A stretch of DNA of 36,259 nucleotides from Mesorhizobium sp. LSJC280B00 (GTDB lineage: Bacteria > Pseudomonadota > Alphaproteobacteria > Rhizobiales > Rhizobiaceae): the NCBI RefSeq assembly GCF_000502835.1, contig NZ_AYVL01000021.1:32164-68422 (forward strand), given 5' to 3'. Shown piece after piece: positions 23,795-31,941 of the stretch (position 1 is the stretch's first letter; every line of letters begins with the position of its first letter). The position numbers and the translations under genes were made by a program. Under the pieces are notes generated by a model that was not told where the DNA came from, did no database searches, and was given only the letters and a program-made list of their open reading frames with translations.

Positions 23795-24646
23795 ATGGCA
23801 GAGCACCCGAAACTCGTCTCGACTGCCAAGTCGCATGGCGGCGCCCAGCATGTTTACTCTCATCTTTCGACGAGCTGCTCGTGCGAAATGACGTTTGCCA
23901 TTTTCGTGCCTCCGCAGGCACGGGAAAGCCGTTGCCCCGTGGTGTGGTACCTCTCCGGACTCAGCTGCACCCATGCGAATGTAATGGAAAAAGGCGAATA
24001 CAGACGTATTGCCGCCGAACTTGGCGTGATCGTTGTCTGTCCCGACACCAGCCCGCGTGGTGCCGACATTCCGGATGAAAAGGACAATTGGCAGTTCGGC
24101 AGCGGCGCCGGTTTCTACCTCGACGCGACGCAAGAGCCGTATGCCAAGAACTATCGCATGTATTCCTATATCGTCGAGGAGCTGCCAGCCGTGATCGGGC
24201 GCGAATTTCCCGCCGATATGGCGCGCCAGTCGATCTTCGGCCATTCGATGGGCGGGCATGGCGCGCTGACGATCGCACTGAACAATCCCGCGCGTTTCAG
24301 AAGTTGCTCGGCCTTTGCGCCGATCGTGCAGCCAAGCACAGCCGGCTGGTCGAAGCCGGCTTTCGAAAAATATCTCGGCCTGGATGAGGCCTCGTGGCGG
24401 CGCTACGATGCCACTTCGCTCATCGAGGATGGACACCGTTTCCCGGAATTCCTGGTCGATCAGGGAACGTCAGACGGTTTCCTCCAGGAGGGCCTCAGGC
24501 CTTGGCTGCTCGAAGACGCCTGCTCCAAGGCAGGCATTCCGTTGAAATTGCGCATGCAGGACGAATACGATCACTCCTATTTTTTCATTTCGACATTCAT
24601 GCATGACCATATGACGTGGCATGCCGAACGGCTTTCACGAGGGTAG
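23795..24646 (+). CDS. fghA: S-formylglutathione hydrolase
   Basis: 283 residues from ATG 23795 (GGAGAAG upstream), the normal size for the esterase-D family. The catalytic triad is visible: Ser151 in GHSMGGHGAL, Asp227 in GTSDGFL and His260 in EYDHSYFF. LSGLSCTHANVMEKG and GSGAGFYLDATQEPY are family signatures. It hydrolyses S-formylglutathione to formate and glutathione, the second step of glutathione-linked formaldehyde oxidation. It converges with pqqE and lies beside the methanol dehydrogenase genes, where formaldehyde is produced. The partner S-hydroxymethylglutathione dehydrogenase is not in the window. Confidence 0.95.
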   Translation: MAEHPKLVSTAKSHGGAQHVYSHLSTSCSCEMTFAIFVPPQARESRCPVVWYLSGLSCTHANVMEKGEYRRIAAELGVIVVCPDTSPRGADIPDEKDNWQFGSGAGFYLDATQEPYAKNYRMYSYIVEELPAVIGREFPADMARQSIFGHSMGGHGALTIALNNPARFRSCSAFAPIVQPSTAGWSKPAFEKYLGLDEASWRRYDATSLIEDGHRFPEFLVDQGTSDGFLQEGLRPWLLEDACSKAGIPLKLRMQDEYDHSYFFISTFMHDHMTWHAERLSRG

Positions 24647-24666
24647 GCCGTAGGAATAGTCGGCAG

Positions 24667-25788
24667 TCAGGCGGGCTCGGTGACGACGCCGATGCGCCGG
24701 TAGACGAATGGTTCGTCCTTCGAAGGAACCGTCGCAGCGCGCTGGGCCTCGTCGATCAGCATTGCCATGCGCGCATGAATCGGCGATTTCGCGCAAGCCG
24801 GGTCCGTCGCGGCGGCATCGCCGGCGATTGCCATCGCCTGGCAGCGACAGCCGCCCCAGTCGATCTCGCGCCGCTCACAGTTGCGGCAGGGCTCCTGCAT
24901 CCAGTCCGTGCCTCGAAAGGCATTAAATGCCGGGGAATCGGTCCAGATCGCGGCCAGGCTGCGTGTTCCAAAACGCTCGAAGCCGAGCGACGGGATGGTC
25001 TGGGCGGCATGGCATGGCAGTACGGTGCCGTCCGGCGTCACCATGAAGGCGTCGCGCGCCCAGCCGCCCATGCACGGCTTGGGATAGATGGCGAAATAAT
25101 CCGGCGTGACGAAATCGATGTTCATGATGCCGGTGAGCCGTTCGCGCGCCGCCGCGACGATCTCCGCCTGGCGGTCGACGGCAGCACGCTCGGGCATCAG
25201 TTGATCGCGATTGGTCAGCGCCCAGCCGGCGTACTGTACGTTGGCGATCTCGAGACGCTCCGCACCCAGCGAAAGGGCCAGATCGATGAATTCCGGTACC
25301 TCCTCGATATTGTGGCGATGGATCGGCGCGTTGATGGTAAGCGGCAAGCCGGCCGCGCGAGTGCGGCGTGCCGTTTCCAGCTTCTTTTCGTGGCTGCCCC
25401 TGTGATTGCCGATGCGCTCGGTGGTCGCCGGCCGTGCGCCTTGAAAGCTCAGTTGCAGATGGTCCAGCCCGGCTTGGGCAAATGCCTCGATGCGGCCATC
25501 CGCAATGCCGACACCGGCGGTGATCAGGTTGGTGTAGACGCCGCGCGCCGAAAGCCCGGCGATCAATTGCTCGAGATCGCGACGCAGCGTCGGTTCACCG
25601 CCGGACAGATGCACCTGGAGAACGCCAAGATCGGCGGCCTGCGAGAATAGGTCGAGCCAGCTCTGCGTGTCGAGTTCGCGATTGGCCTTCAGCAATTCGA
25701 GCGGATTGGAGCAATAGGGGCATTGCAGCGGGCAGCGATGCGTCAGTTCCGCCAGCATGCCGATCGGGGGGAGAGGGGGCTCGCTCAT
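24667..25788 (-). CDS. pqqE: PQQ biosynthesis radical SAM enzyme PqqE
   Basis: 373 residues. The radical SAM cluster motif is C-x3-C-x2-C in RCPLQCPYC, about residues 18-26, followed by the SAM-binding LSGGEPTLR. The C-terminal SPASM-type cysteines are seen in CMGGWARDAF, LPCHAAQ and CRNCERREIDWGGCRCQ. PqqE forms the Glu-Tyr carbon-carbon bond in PqqA, held by PqqD. Its ATG overlaps the pqqD stop (ATGA, 25785-25788). It is the last gene of the pqqABCDE operon and faces fghA. Confidence 0.97.
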   Translation of the reverse strand: MSEPPLPPIGMLAELTHRCPLQCPYCSNPLELLKANRELDTQSWLDLFSQAADLGVLQVHLSGGEPTLRRDLEQLIAGLSARGVYTNLITAGVGIADGRIEAFAQAGLDHLQLSFQGARPATTERIGNHRGSHEKKLETARRTRAAGLPLTINAPIHRHNIEEVPEFIDLALSLGAERLEIANVQYAGWALTNRDQLMPERAAVDRQAEIVAAARERLTGIMNIDFVTPDYFAIYPKPCMGGWARDAFMVTPDGTVLPCHAAQTIPSLGFERFGTRSLAAIWTDSPAFNAFRGTDWMQEPCRNCERREIDWGGCRCQAMAIAGDAAATDPACAKSPIHARMAMLIDEAQRAATVPSKDEPFVYRRIGVVTEPA

Positions 25789-26081
25789 AGCTTCACCAGC
25801 AGCTTGTCAGACCATTCCTGCAGGAAGGCGATGACATCGGCCGCCACAGCCTCCTGTTCGGCATCATAATCTGCGGCAAGGCCGGCAATGATGTGGCCGA
25901 CCGTGGACCGCCCATCGCAGCGGCGCAATATGTCGAGGCTGATCTCGTTTGGCCAGAACACCTTTTCGGGCGACAGCACGGCGAACGCCTGGCGCACGGG
26001 GTCATACTGTATGCGCACGTGCTTCGGCAGCGATGGAACCGACTGCAGCGACACCATGGCTCTTTCGCGCAGTGCCATCAT
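25785..26081 (-). CDS. pqqD: PQQ biosynthesis peptide chaperone PqqD
   Basis: 98 residues from ATG 26081 (GGAGG, 7-nt spacer). ATG 26078 is an alternative directly behind it. The family pattern is clear: PSLPKHVRIQYDPVRQAFAV, LSPEKVFWPNEISLDILRRC and DGRSTVGHIIAGLA. It binds PqqA and presents it to PqqE. The start codon overlaps the pqqC stop. It is a separate gene here, unlike the pqqCD fusion of Methylorubrum extorquens. The longer frame up to 26177 lies inside pqqC. Confidence 0.95.
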   Translation of the reverse strand: MMALRERAMVSLQSVPSLPKHVRIQYDPVRQAFAVLSPEKVFWPNEISLDILRRCDGRSTVGHIIAGLAADYDAEQEAVAADVIAFLQEWSDKLLVKL

Positions 26082-26836
26082 TGGGCTGCCTCCGGACGGA
26101 AGGCGCCGGGCGGGATATTGCCCGGCTCGCCATAGGCGTGTTGAAGCGCGTCGAGCATGGCCCAGAGTATATCGCATTTGAACACCAGTGCATCGATCGC
26201 CTGCTGCTGGCGCTCCGTCGTGTCGGCATGTTCGAGCACATAGGCGAGCGCGAAGTCGGCGTCGCGCGAGGCCTGTTCGGGCCGTCGGGTGAAATAGGCC
26301 AGCGTGTCCTCGGTGATATAATCGTATCTGACCAGCATCGCGGGTACCCGCTCGCCGATGATGAGCGGCGAGAACATCTCAGTCAGCGACGACGCGACCG
26401 CCTCCAGCAGGGTCCGGTTCGTGCAAAAGGAGAGGTAAGCGCCAACCGCAAAACGTGTCGCCGGCAGGGCCAGCCTCTCGCTCTTCACCGCGTCGGCATC
26501 GAGACCGAGCGAGGTCGCCAGGTGCAACCATCGCGCAATACCGCCGCTCCAGCCGTCCTCGCCGTCATGATCCTCGATGCGTTTGCGCCAGGCGGCGCGA
26601 AACGCCGGATCCTCGGCATGCGCGAGGATCATGGCATCCTTGCGCGGAATGACCGCCTGATAGCAATAGCGATTCAGCGCCCAGGCCTGCATCTCGGTCC
26701 TCGACAGCGCACCGCTGGTCATCCTGTGATGGAAAGGATGGTGGTTGTGATAGCGTTCGGCACCGACCTGCCGCAGCACGGCTTCGAGCTCGCTTGAGGA
26801 CAGGCCGTTGCTGGCTGCGTCGTGGAAATCACTCAA
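26078..26836 (-). CDS. pqqC: Pyrroloquinoline-quinone synthase PqqC (TTG start)
   Basis: 252 residues, the usual PqqC size, if read from TTG 26836. The TTG overlaps the pqqB stop (TTGA), and GGAG lies 7 nt before it. No ATG or GTG is available in frame before the conserved RYHNHHPFHHRM segment, so an unusual start is needed. Other conserved segments are NRYCYQAVIPRKDA, DGEDGWSGGIARWL and the C-terminal CDILWAMLDALQHAY. PqqC carries out the final eight-electron oxidation and ring closure to PQQ with O2 and no metal. The long frame to 27124 is pqqB sequence out of frame. Confidence 0.93.
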   Translation of the reverse strand: MSDFHDAASNGLSSSELEAVLRQVGAERYHNHHPFHHRMTSGALSRTEMQAWALNRYCYQAVIPRKDAMILAHAEDPAFRAAWRKRIEDHDGEDGWSGGIARWLHLATSLGLDADAVKSERLALPATRFAVGAYLSFCTNRTLLEAVASSLTEMFSPLIIGERVPAMLVRYDYITEDTLAYFTRRPEQASRDADFALAYVLEHADTTERQQQAIDALVFKCDILWAMLDALQHAYGEPGNIPPGAFRPEAAQ

Positions 26837-27771
26837 AGTTCCATCTCCATCCCGTCGCAGGCCACTTCCCAGCCAGCCGCTTTGACTGCTGCATGCTCGG
26901 CAGAATTCTCGTCCAGAACAGGATTGGTGTTGTTGATGTGGACGAAGACACGGCGGCCGATCCTCACATCGGCCAAGCCGGCGATCGACCCCGCATCTCC
27001 CGACATTGCCAGATGCCCCATGCGCGCACCGGTCTTTTGGCCGACGCCGGCAGCAATCATCTCGTCGTCGGTGAAGACCGTGCCGTCGAACAGAAGGCAT
27101 GCGGCATCGGCTAGACGCGTGCACAGGGTCGCATCGATGCGGGCGCAGCCGGGGATGTAGAAGACGGAGCCGCGACTGCCGGCACCGGCGATACGGACGC
27201 CGATCGTGTCGCCGGCATCGGAGCTGAAATTGGCATCCGGCTGGCCTCTTTCTTCGAGATAGAGGGCTATCTTCCCGGGCACGGGAAAGCTCTCGACAGC
27301 CACCCCGGTGTCGTGGCCGTCTGCGTCGCAGATCGACAGTTCTTGCGCCGGCGGCAAGATGCGTCGCGGCACGAGCGCCGGATCGAGGACATTGAAAATC
27401 GAATTCGCCTCCAGCGTCGCCAGAACCTGTGTCGTTGCATAGATAGCGAAAGGCTGCCGCTCACGCAGGCTGAGCAGGCCGGCGACATGATCGACATCGG
27501 CATTGGTCAGCACCACCGCGCGAATAGGTGTCGAGCGCAGCGGCGCATCGTGCGCGGGCTGCAATTCAGGCGTTGCCGCGATCTGCTGGCGAATGTCGGG
27601 CGAGGCGTTGAACAGAATCCAGCCGAGTCCATCCGCCGACGCGGCGACACTCGATTGGGTTCGTGAATGCACGCCAGCTACCCCGGTGCGAGCCGCACGG
27701 CTCAGACGATAATTGCAGTTCCATTGCGGAAAGCCGCCGCCGGCCGCCGATCCGATGATTCTCAAGCGCAT
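26833..27771 (-). CDS. pqqB: PQQ biosynthesis protein PqqB (metallo-beta-lactamase fold)
   Basis: 312 residues from ATG 27771, at the conserved N-terminus MRLRIIGSAAGGGFPQWNCN. The metallo-hydrolase-like strand contains LTNADVDHVAGLLSLRE, the PqqB version of the HxHxDH motif in which some metal ligands differ. The end has MGHLAMSG and RVFVHINNTNPVL. PqqB hydroxylates the cross-linked Tyr of the processed peptide. The ribosome site is weak, and the gene is 153 bp from pqqA with a hairpin between them. Confidence 0.95.
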   Translation of the reverse strand: MRLRIIGSAAGGGFPQWNCNYRLSRAARTGVAGVHSRTQSSVAASADGLGWILFNASPDIRQQIAATPELQPAHDAPLRSTPIRAVVLTNADVDHVAGLLSLRERQPFAIYATTQVLATLEANSIFNVLDPALVPRRILPPAQELSICDADGHDTGVAVESFPVPGKIALYLEERGQPDANFSSDAGDTIGVRIAGAGSRGSVFYIPGCARIDATLCTRLADAACLLFDGTVFTDDEMIAAGVGQKTGARMGHLAMSGDAGSIAGLADVRIGRRVFVHINNTNPVLDENSAEHAAVKAAGWEVACDGMEMEL

Positions 27772-27887
27772 GAAAACGCCCGCCCCGCGGCTTCTCTGAC
27801 CAGCAGCCAATTTGCAGCCGCAAAAAACGGCCCGCCCGCTTTGCGCGCCTCAAACTCTTTCACGAAAATCCCATACGGCAAGGGGAT

Positions 27888-27913
27888 GCGTGCCCCTGTT
27901 GCCAGGGACACGC
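27888..27913 (-). terminator. Hairpin between pqqA and pqqB (partial terminator)
   Basis: Bases 27888-27898 and 27903-27913 form an 11-bp stem with a 4-nt loop. The one non-Watson-Crick position is C/A on the plus strand but becomes a G-U pair in the minus-strand RNA, so the stem is fully paired only in the pqq transcript. It begins 12 bp after the pqqA stop. A partial terminator here would give more pqqA than pqqBCDE mRNA, as reported for other pqq operons. Confidence 0.65.
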
Positions 27914-27924
27914 ACCTCTGCGGC

Positions 27925-28020
27925 CTACTTCTTGGGAGTAATTTCAGCAGGCAGATACCGCGAAATTTCAAAGCCCGCAGCAACCTGACACATGGTCGGT
28001 TTTGTCCAGCTCTTCTTCAT
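27925..28020 (-). CDS. pqqA: PQQ precursor peptide PqqA (31 residues)
   Basis: ATG 28018-28020 to TAG 27925-27927, with GGAG 8 nt upstream. The peptide begins MKKSWTKPTMCQVAAGFE and continues ISRYLPAEITPKK. The precursor motif E-x3-Y is present as Glu18 and Tyr22 (EISRY); these two residues become the PQQ skeleton. It is the first gene of pqqABCDE, 214 bp downstream of the xoxJ stop. It is too short for ordinary gene calling at typical cut-offs. Confidence 0.95.
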   Translation of the reverse strand: MKKSWTKPTMCQVAAGFEISRYLPAEITPKK

Positions 28021-28234
28021 AACATTTCTCCTCTTCTACCAGCCCGAAGGGGCCGATCCGGTGGTTAGCCAACCATTGCAGGGCACCGAAGCAATGGCCC
28101 GTCCATCACGTTCTCAAAATGGACAAATGAACACAAGGTTTTGAAAGACCGAAAAACAAAACTATCGAAAGTAGCTGTAGTCTTCTCTTCAATTGTTCAT
28201 CGCGTAGGTTTTTCCTCCTCCTGACCCATCCCGA

Positions 28235-29098
28235 CTATTGCGTAATCGGATTGTCGTGCTCGTCGATCAGCGGCACATTGTAACCCAGCAGGAGCTTGGT
28301 GATCTCCGCCTGGTTTTCCCTGATCACCCGGTTGAGCGTCCGTTTCCATTCCTGGTCGGACGGACGTACGCCCATGGTGATGCGGTAGGACATGCGCGAA
28401 CCGGTTTTTTCCTTCAGCAGCGGAACAATGGTGACATCGGCTCCGAGTTCCTTGGCATAGTAACCTGCCATCGGCCCCCACAGGACCGCCGCGTCAATCT
28501 TGCCGGCGAACATGTCCTTGATCATGACCTCCCCCATGGAAGGAGTGACGCGCGTATCCACCGCGAGTGGATAGATCTTGGCGGTCCGCAGAAGCTTGTT
28601 GGCGGCCATGTTGGCGGTTGGCGGCGTGCTTTCGACGACGCCGATTCTCTTGCCGGAAAGTTTCGGGTCTTCGAGCGTCTCGATGCCTTCCATGCCGTTG
28701 CCTTTGGGGTATACGAGCACATAGGCGGAGCGGTAGTAGGCATTGGTGTTCTGCACCAGTTCATCACCTTGGGCGTAGCCCATGATGATGTCGCATCGGT
28801 TGGCCCCAAGCGTGTTGCGCACAAAGCCGGTGACAGTGGGAAACCACGTGTAAGCGACTGATTTCCGCCCCGTCTTCTTGGCAACCAGTTCAGCCAGCTT
28901 GTTTTCGAAGCCTTGGCCGTTCTTGTCGGTAAAGGGCATGTTCGAGGGATCGGCGCAGACGCGCAGAATGTCGGGATCGACCAGTTCGCCCGCAGCGCCA
29001 AGCCCGGCATTTTGTGCCAGAACATTCGACGGCAGCAAGGCGAGCGCGCCGAGGATCGGCAGAACGACGCGCAGCTTCGATGCAGTGCAGCCGGTCAT
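28235..29098 (-). CDS. xoxJ: XoxJ, periplasmic solute-binding-like protein of the methanol dehydrogenase cluster
   Basis: 287 residues from ATG 29098, one base after the xoxG stop (TGATATG). There is a signal peptide (VVLPILGALALLPSNVLA, cleavage near AQN). The mature part resembles family 3 solute-binding proteins: LRVCADPSNMPFTDKNGQGF, MGYAQGDELV, RIGVVESTPPTANMA and AAVLWGPMAGYYAKELG. XoxJ is found with XoxF and XoxG and is thought to help activate or assemble the periplasmic dehydrogenase. No ABC partner for it is adjacent in its own operon, in line with a non-transport role. Confidence 0.93.
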   Translation of the reverse strand: MTGCTASKLRVVLPILGALALLPSNVLAQNAGLGAAGELVDPDILRVCADPSNMPFTDKNGQGFENKLAELVAKKTGRKSVAYTWFPTVTGFVRNTLGANRCDIIMGYAQGDELVQNTNAYYRSAYVLVYPKGNGMEGIETLEDPKLSGKRIGVVESTPPTANMAANKLLRTAKIYPLAVDTRVTPSMGEVMIKDMFAGKIDAAVLWGPMAGYYAKELGADVTIVPLLKEKTGSRMSYRITMGVRPSDQEWKRTLNRVIRENQAEITKLLLGYNVPLIDEHDNPITQ

Positions 29099-29099
29099 A

Positions 29100-29624
29100 T
29101 CATCCACCCATGCAGGATGCTTCGGCATCCTTGGCTGCCTGAGCCTTGTTTTCGTGCTTGGGCGGCCTGCCGCGGGGTGCCGCGCCATCGGCGCGCGCGC
29201 GCAGATAGACGTAGAGATCGTCCAGGTAACAATAGACGTTCTTGTTGTCGCCAAAGGCAGGCATGACGTTTTCCTTGCCGCCGCCGACATTCTTGCGGCC
29301 CTCGGCGACGATCGACAGGAACGTGGCGTAATCCATGTTCTTCAGGCTATTAGCCAGGGCAGGCGCATAGCTCGAACCTGTGGCGTCCTGTCCGTGACAG
29401 ACATGGCAATCTGAGTGATACCGGCGGTACCCGCTGAAGGTGTACCAATCGACGGTTCCGTTTTCGATCTTGTAGGTCGGATTTCCGTCCGCATCTAAAT
29501 ATTTGCCTCCTTCTTGCTTCACCGCCTTGGCTTTCTCCATGCTGTCTTCGGCCCGTACCAGACTTGAGCTGGCCAGAGGCAGCAGGACCAGGGCGAGAGC
29601 GGAAACTGCAATGCGAACGATCAT
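29100..29624 (-). CDS. xoxG: XoxG, c-type cytochrome electron acceptor of XoxF
   Basis: 174 residues with a signal peptide ending near LVRAEDS. The haem-binding motif is Cys73-x-x-Cys76-His77 (CHVCH), with a candidate axial Met121 in ENVMPAFG. The segment YTFSGYRRYHSDCHVCHGQD and the ending LDDLYVYLRARADGAAPRGR match XoxG/cytochrome c553i proteins. It takes electrons from PQQ-reduced XoxF and passes them on to another cytochrome. AGGAAGAG precedes the ATG. It sits 155 bp after xoxF, with a hairpin between. Confidence 0.95.
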   Translation of the reverse strand: MIVRIAVSALALVLLPLASSSLVRAEDSMEKAKAVKQEGGKYLDADGNPTYKIENGTVDWYTFSGYRRYHSDCHVCHGQDATGSSYAPALANSLKNMDYATFLSIVAEGRKNVGGGKENVMPAFGDNKNVYCYLDDLYVYLRARADGAAPRGRPPKHENKAQAAKDAEASCMGG

Positions 29625-29704
29625 TCAGGCTCTTCCTTCGTTTGCCAGAAACCCTGGCTGCCGTCGTGCAGCGGCATTGATCGGAGTTGGGTGCGCGGCG
29701 CAAT

Positions 29705-29745
29705 CGAGAGCCCGGTTCCCGGCTTCGGGGTGACCCGGGCTCTCG
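29705..29745 (-). terminator. 11-bp stem between xoxF and xoxG
   Basis: CGAGAGCCCGG (29705-29715) pairs exactly with CCGGGCTCTCG (29735-29745) around a 19-nt loop with further GC pairing potential. A T run follows only on the plus strand (TTTTC), so on the xox transcript it is more likely a stabilising or partially terminating stem than a full terminator. It would favour xoxF mRNA over xoxG and xoxJ. Confidence 0.6.
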
Positions 29746-29779
29746 TTTTCGAACCTAGCCGTAAGGCTCTTCCCGGTTA

Positions 29780-31681
29780 TCAGTCCGGGAGGCCGAAGAC
29801 GGTGAGCTGCCCGCCCAGCGTCGTATAGTCGGCAAGTGCCGCGTAACCGCCGACGGCACCCAGACCAGCGGTTCCAACGACCGCGGTCTCGTCGCCCTGC
29901 GCACGGCCCTGATCGACGGCGCCATGCCAGGCAGCGGCGTTGTCGGGCGAAAGCAGCCCCCCTGCCAGACCGATACCGGCCCATCCACCGACGCCGGACA
30001 GAACGGCGACGTACTGCTTGCCGTCATGCTCGTAGGTCGTGATGTTGCCGATGATGCCGGACGGGGTCTTGAACTTGTAGAGTTCCTTGCCGTCCTTATC
30101 GACCGCCTTGATGTAGCCTTCGAGGGTACCGTAGAAGACGACGTCGCCATCTGTCGCCAATGCGCCCGACCACACCGAGAACTGCTCGGGCTTCGACCAG
30201 ACGATCTCACCCTTGGCTGCATCCCAGGCAATGAAGTTGCCCATGTTACCGTCACCGCCAGGCGCCGCATACATCGACACGGTGGCGCCCACATAGGGCT
30301 GACCGGCGGTGTAGCTCACTTTGTAAGGCTCATAGTCCATGCAGACATGGTTGGTCGGCACGTAGAACAACCCGGTCTTCGGCGAGTAGGCGGCCGGCTG
30401 CTGGTCCTTGGTTCCAAGCGCGGCCGGGCAGATACCGGTCGAGTTGGTGTCTTCGCCGTTCTGCTGGGTCGAATACTTGGCGACGACCTGCGGGCGGCCA
30501 TACTGGTCGCTCTTGGGATCCATGTTGACTTCCGTCGCCCAGTTCACTGCCGGATCGTATTTCTTGGCGACGAGAAGTTCGCCGGTGGCTCGATCCATTG
30601 TGTAGGCAAAGCCGTTGCGGTCGAAATGCACCAGCACGTCGTGCTTGGCGCCGTTGACCTCCATGCCATCGACGAGAATCATCTCGTTGATGCCGTCATA
30701 GTCCCACTCATCATGCGGGGTCATTTGGTAGAGCCATTTGGCAACACCGGTATCCGCATCGCGAGCCATGATTGTCATGGACCAGCGATTGTCGCCTGGG
30801 CGCTGGACCGGGTTCCACGTCGAGGGATTGCCGGTGCCGTAATAGACCAGGTTCAGCTTGGGATCATAGGAATACCATCCCCATGTCGTGCCGCCGCCCG
30901 TCTTCCACTGTTCGCCTTCCCAGGTGTTCGTGCCGGAATCCTTTCCGACAGGCTTGCCGAGATGGGTCGTCTTCTCGGGATCGAGAAGGGTGTCTGCATC
31001 AGGACCTTCCGAATAGGCTTTCCAGGCGAGCTTGCCGTCTTTCAGATTGTAGGCGGCCAGCCAGCCGCGAACACCGAATTCAGCACCGGAGACGCCCACG
31101 AGCACCTTGTCCTTGATGACTACGGGTGCCGACGTGCCGGATTCGCCCTTTCCGCCGTCGGTCTGGTCTCCGTTCTTGACAGACCAGACGACCTTGCCGG
31201 TCTTGGCATCGAGCGCGACGACGGTGGTGTCGGCCTGGTTGAGAATGATCTTGCCGTCGCCATAGGCAACACCGCGATTGACCGTGTCGCAGCACATGAT
31301 CGGAATGACGTTCGTGTCCTGCTTGGGCTCGTATTTCCACAGGATCTTGCCGTCATTCTTGAGGTCCAGAGCATAGACGTTGTTTGGGAAAGGCGTGTGG
31401 ACATACATCACGTCGCCGATGACCAGCGGCCCGCCTTCGTGACCGCGCAGCACGCCGGTGGAAAAGCTCCATTTGACCTGCAGGTTCTTCACATTGTCGG
31501 CAGTGATCTGGTTGAGTTTGGAATAGCGGGTGTTGGCGTAGTCACCCGTCTGCATCGCCCAGTTCTTCGCATCCGATGCGAGCTTTGCAAGGTCTTCATT
31601 GGCCGAAGCCGTATAGGCAGCGCCGAGCGATAAAAACGCCGCAGTCGTCAGAATGTAGGTAGTTTTCGCAAGTACACGCAT
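29780..31681 (-). CDS. xoxF: XoxF, lanthanide-dependent PQQ methanol dehydrogenase
   Basis: 633 residues from ATG 31681 (GGAGG, 7-nt spacer), with a signal peptide ending near YTASAN. It is an eight-bladed quinoprotein. The adjacent cysteines Cys130-Cys131 (PIMCCDTVNRG) make the vicinal disulfide over PQQ. Metal ligands are Glu201 (GAEFGVRG), Asn285 (GTGNPSTWN), catalytic Asp327 and the extra Asp329 in HDEWDYDGIN. The extra Asp marks the lanthanide form; calcium-type MxaF has a small residue there. It oxidises methanol in the periplasm and passes electrons to XoxG. It leads the operon xoxF-xoxG-xoxJ. Confidence 0.97.
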   Translation of the reverse strand: MRVLAKTTYILTTAAFLSLGAAYTASANEDLAKLASDAKNWAMQTGDYANTRYSKLNQITADNVKNLQVKWSFSTGVLRGHEGGPLVIGDVMYVHTPFPNNVYALDLKNDGKILWKYEPKQDTNVIPIMCCDTVNRGVAYGDGKIILNQADTTVVALDAKTGKVVWSVKNGDQTDGGKGESGTSAPVVIKDKVLVGVSGAEFGVRGWLAAYNLKDGKLAWKAYSEGPDADTLLDPEKTTHLGKPVGKDSGTNTWEGEQWKTGGGTTWGWYSYDPKLNLVYYGTGNPSTWNPVQRPGDNRWSMTIMARDADTGVAKWLYQMTPHDEWDYDGINEMILVDGMEVNGAKHDVLVHFDRNGFAYTMDRATGELLVAKKYDPAVNWATEVNMDPKSDQYGRPQVVAKYSTQQNGEDTNSTGICPAALGTKDQQPAAYSPKTGLFYVPTNHVCMDYEPYKVSYTAGQPYVGATVSMYAAPGGDGNMGNFIAWDAAKGEIVWSKPEQFSVWSGALATDGDVVFYGTLEGYIKAVDKDGKELYKFKTPSGIIGNITTYEHDGKQYVAVLSGVGGWAGIGLAGGLLSPDNAAAWHGAVDQGRAQGDETAVVGTAGLGAVGGYAALADYTTLGGQLTVFGLPD

Positions 31682-31719
31682 CCAAAATCCTCCCGGGTTC
31701 GCAGTGAAGAATCGACCGT

Positions 31720-31738
31720 CAAGCCCCACAAGGGCTTG
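31720..31738 (-). promoter_or_regulatory. Stem-loop in the xoxF leader region
   Basis: CAAGCCC (31720-31726) and GGGCTTG (31732-31738) form a 7-bp stem with a 5-nt loop, 39-57 bp upstream of the xoxF ATG. It would lie in the 5' untranslated region if transcription starts further upstream, and could affect mRNA stability or be an operator. There is no direct support beyond the symmetry. Confidence 0.4.
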
Positions 31739-31941
31739 CCCAAGCAATTCATGTTGGGAAGTTATTTTCCGGCAGCTGTCACGACCTACCCCGAAGCAGA
31801 GGGCACCGTTACCGCCCGCCCCCCTTGGTCTTCGAAAGACTGCCGCCGCTCCCTGATGACGGTGGCGCTCTTGAAGCCGGAAACAGGAAAAAGCTATGTC
31901 ATCGTAAAAGGCCAGGCAAGCAAAAACCTACAATGGGTCGC

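Noticed and set aside
26837..27124. N-terminal extension of pqqC to an upstream ATG
   Set aside because: The added 96 residues are pqqB in another frame, rich in Arg and Cys, and lack homology to PqqC; the protein is of normal length from TTG 26836.
29924..31633. 569-residue open frame on the plus strand opposite xoxF
   Set aside because: It is antisense to an unmistakable quinoprotein gene. The protein has no family character and is a by-product of GC-rich codon use, as are the long antisense frames at 10277-11656, 15176-16579, 3569-4435 and 7745-8968.
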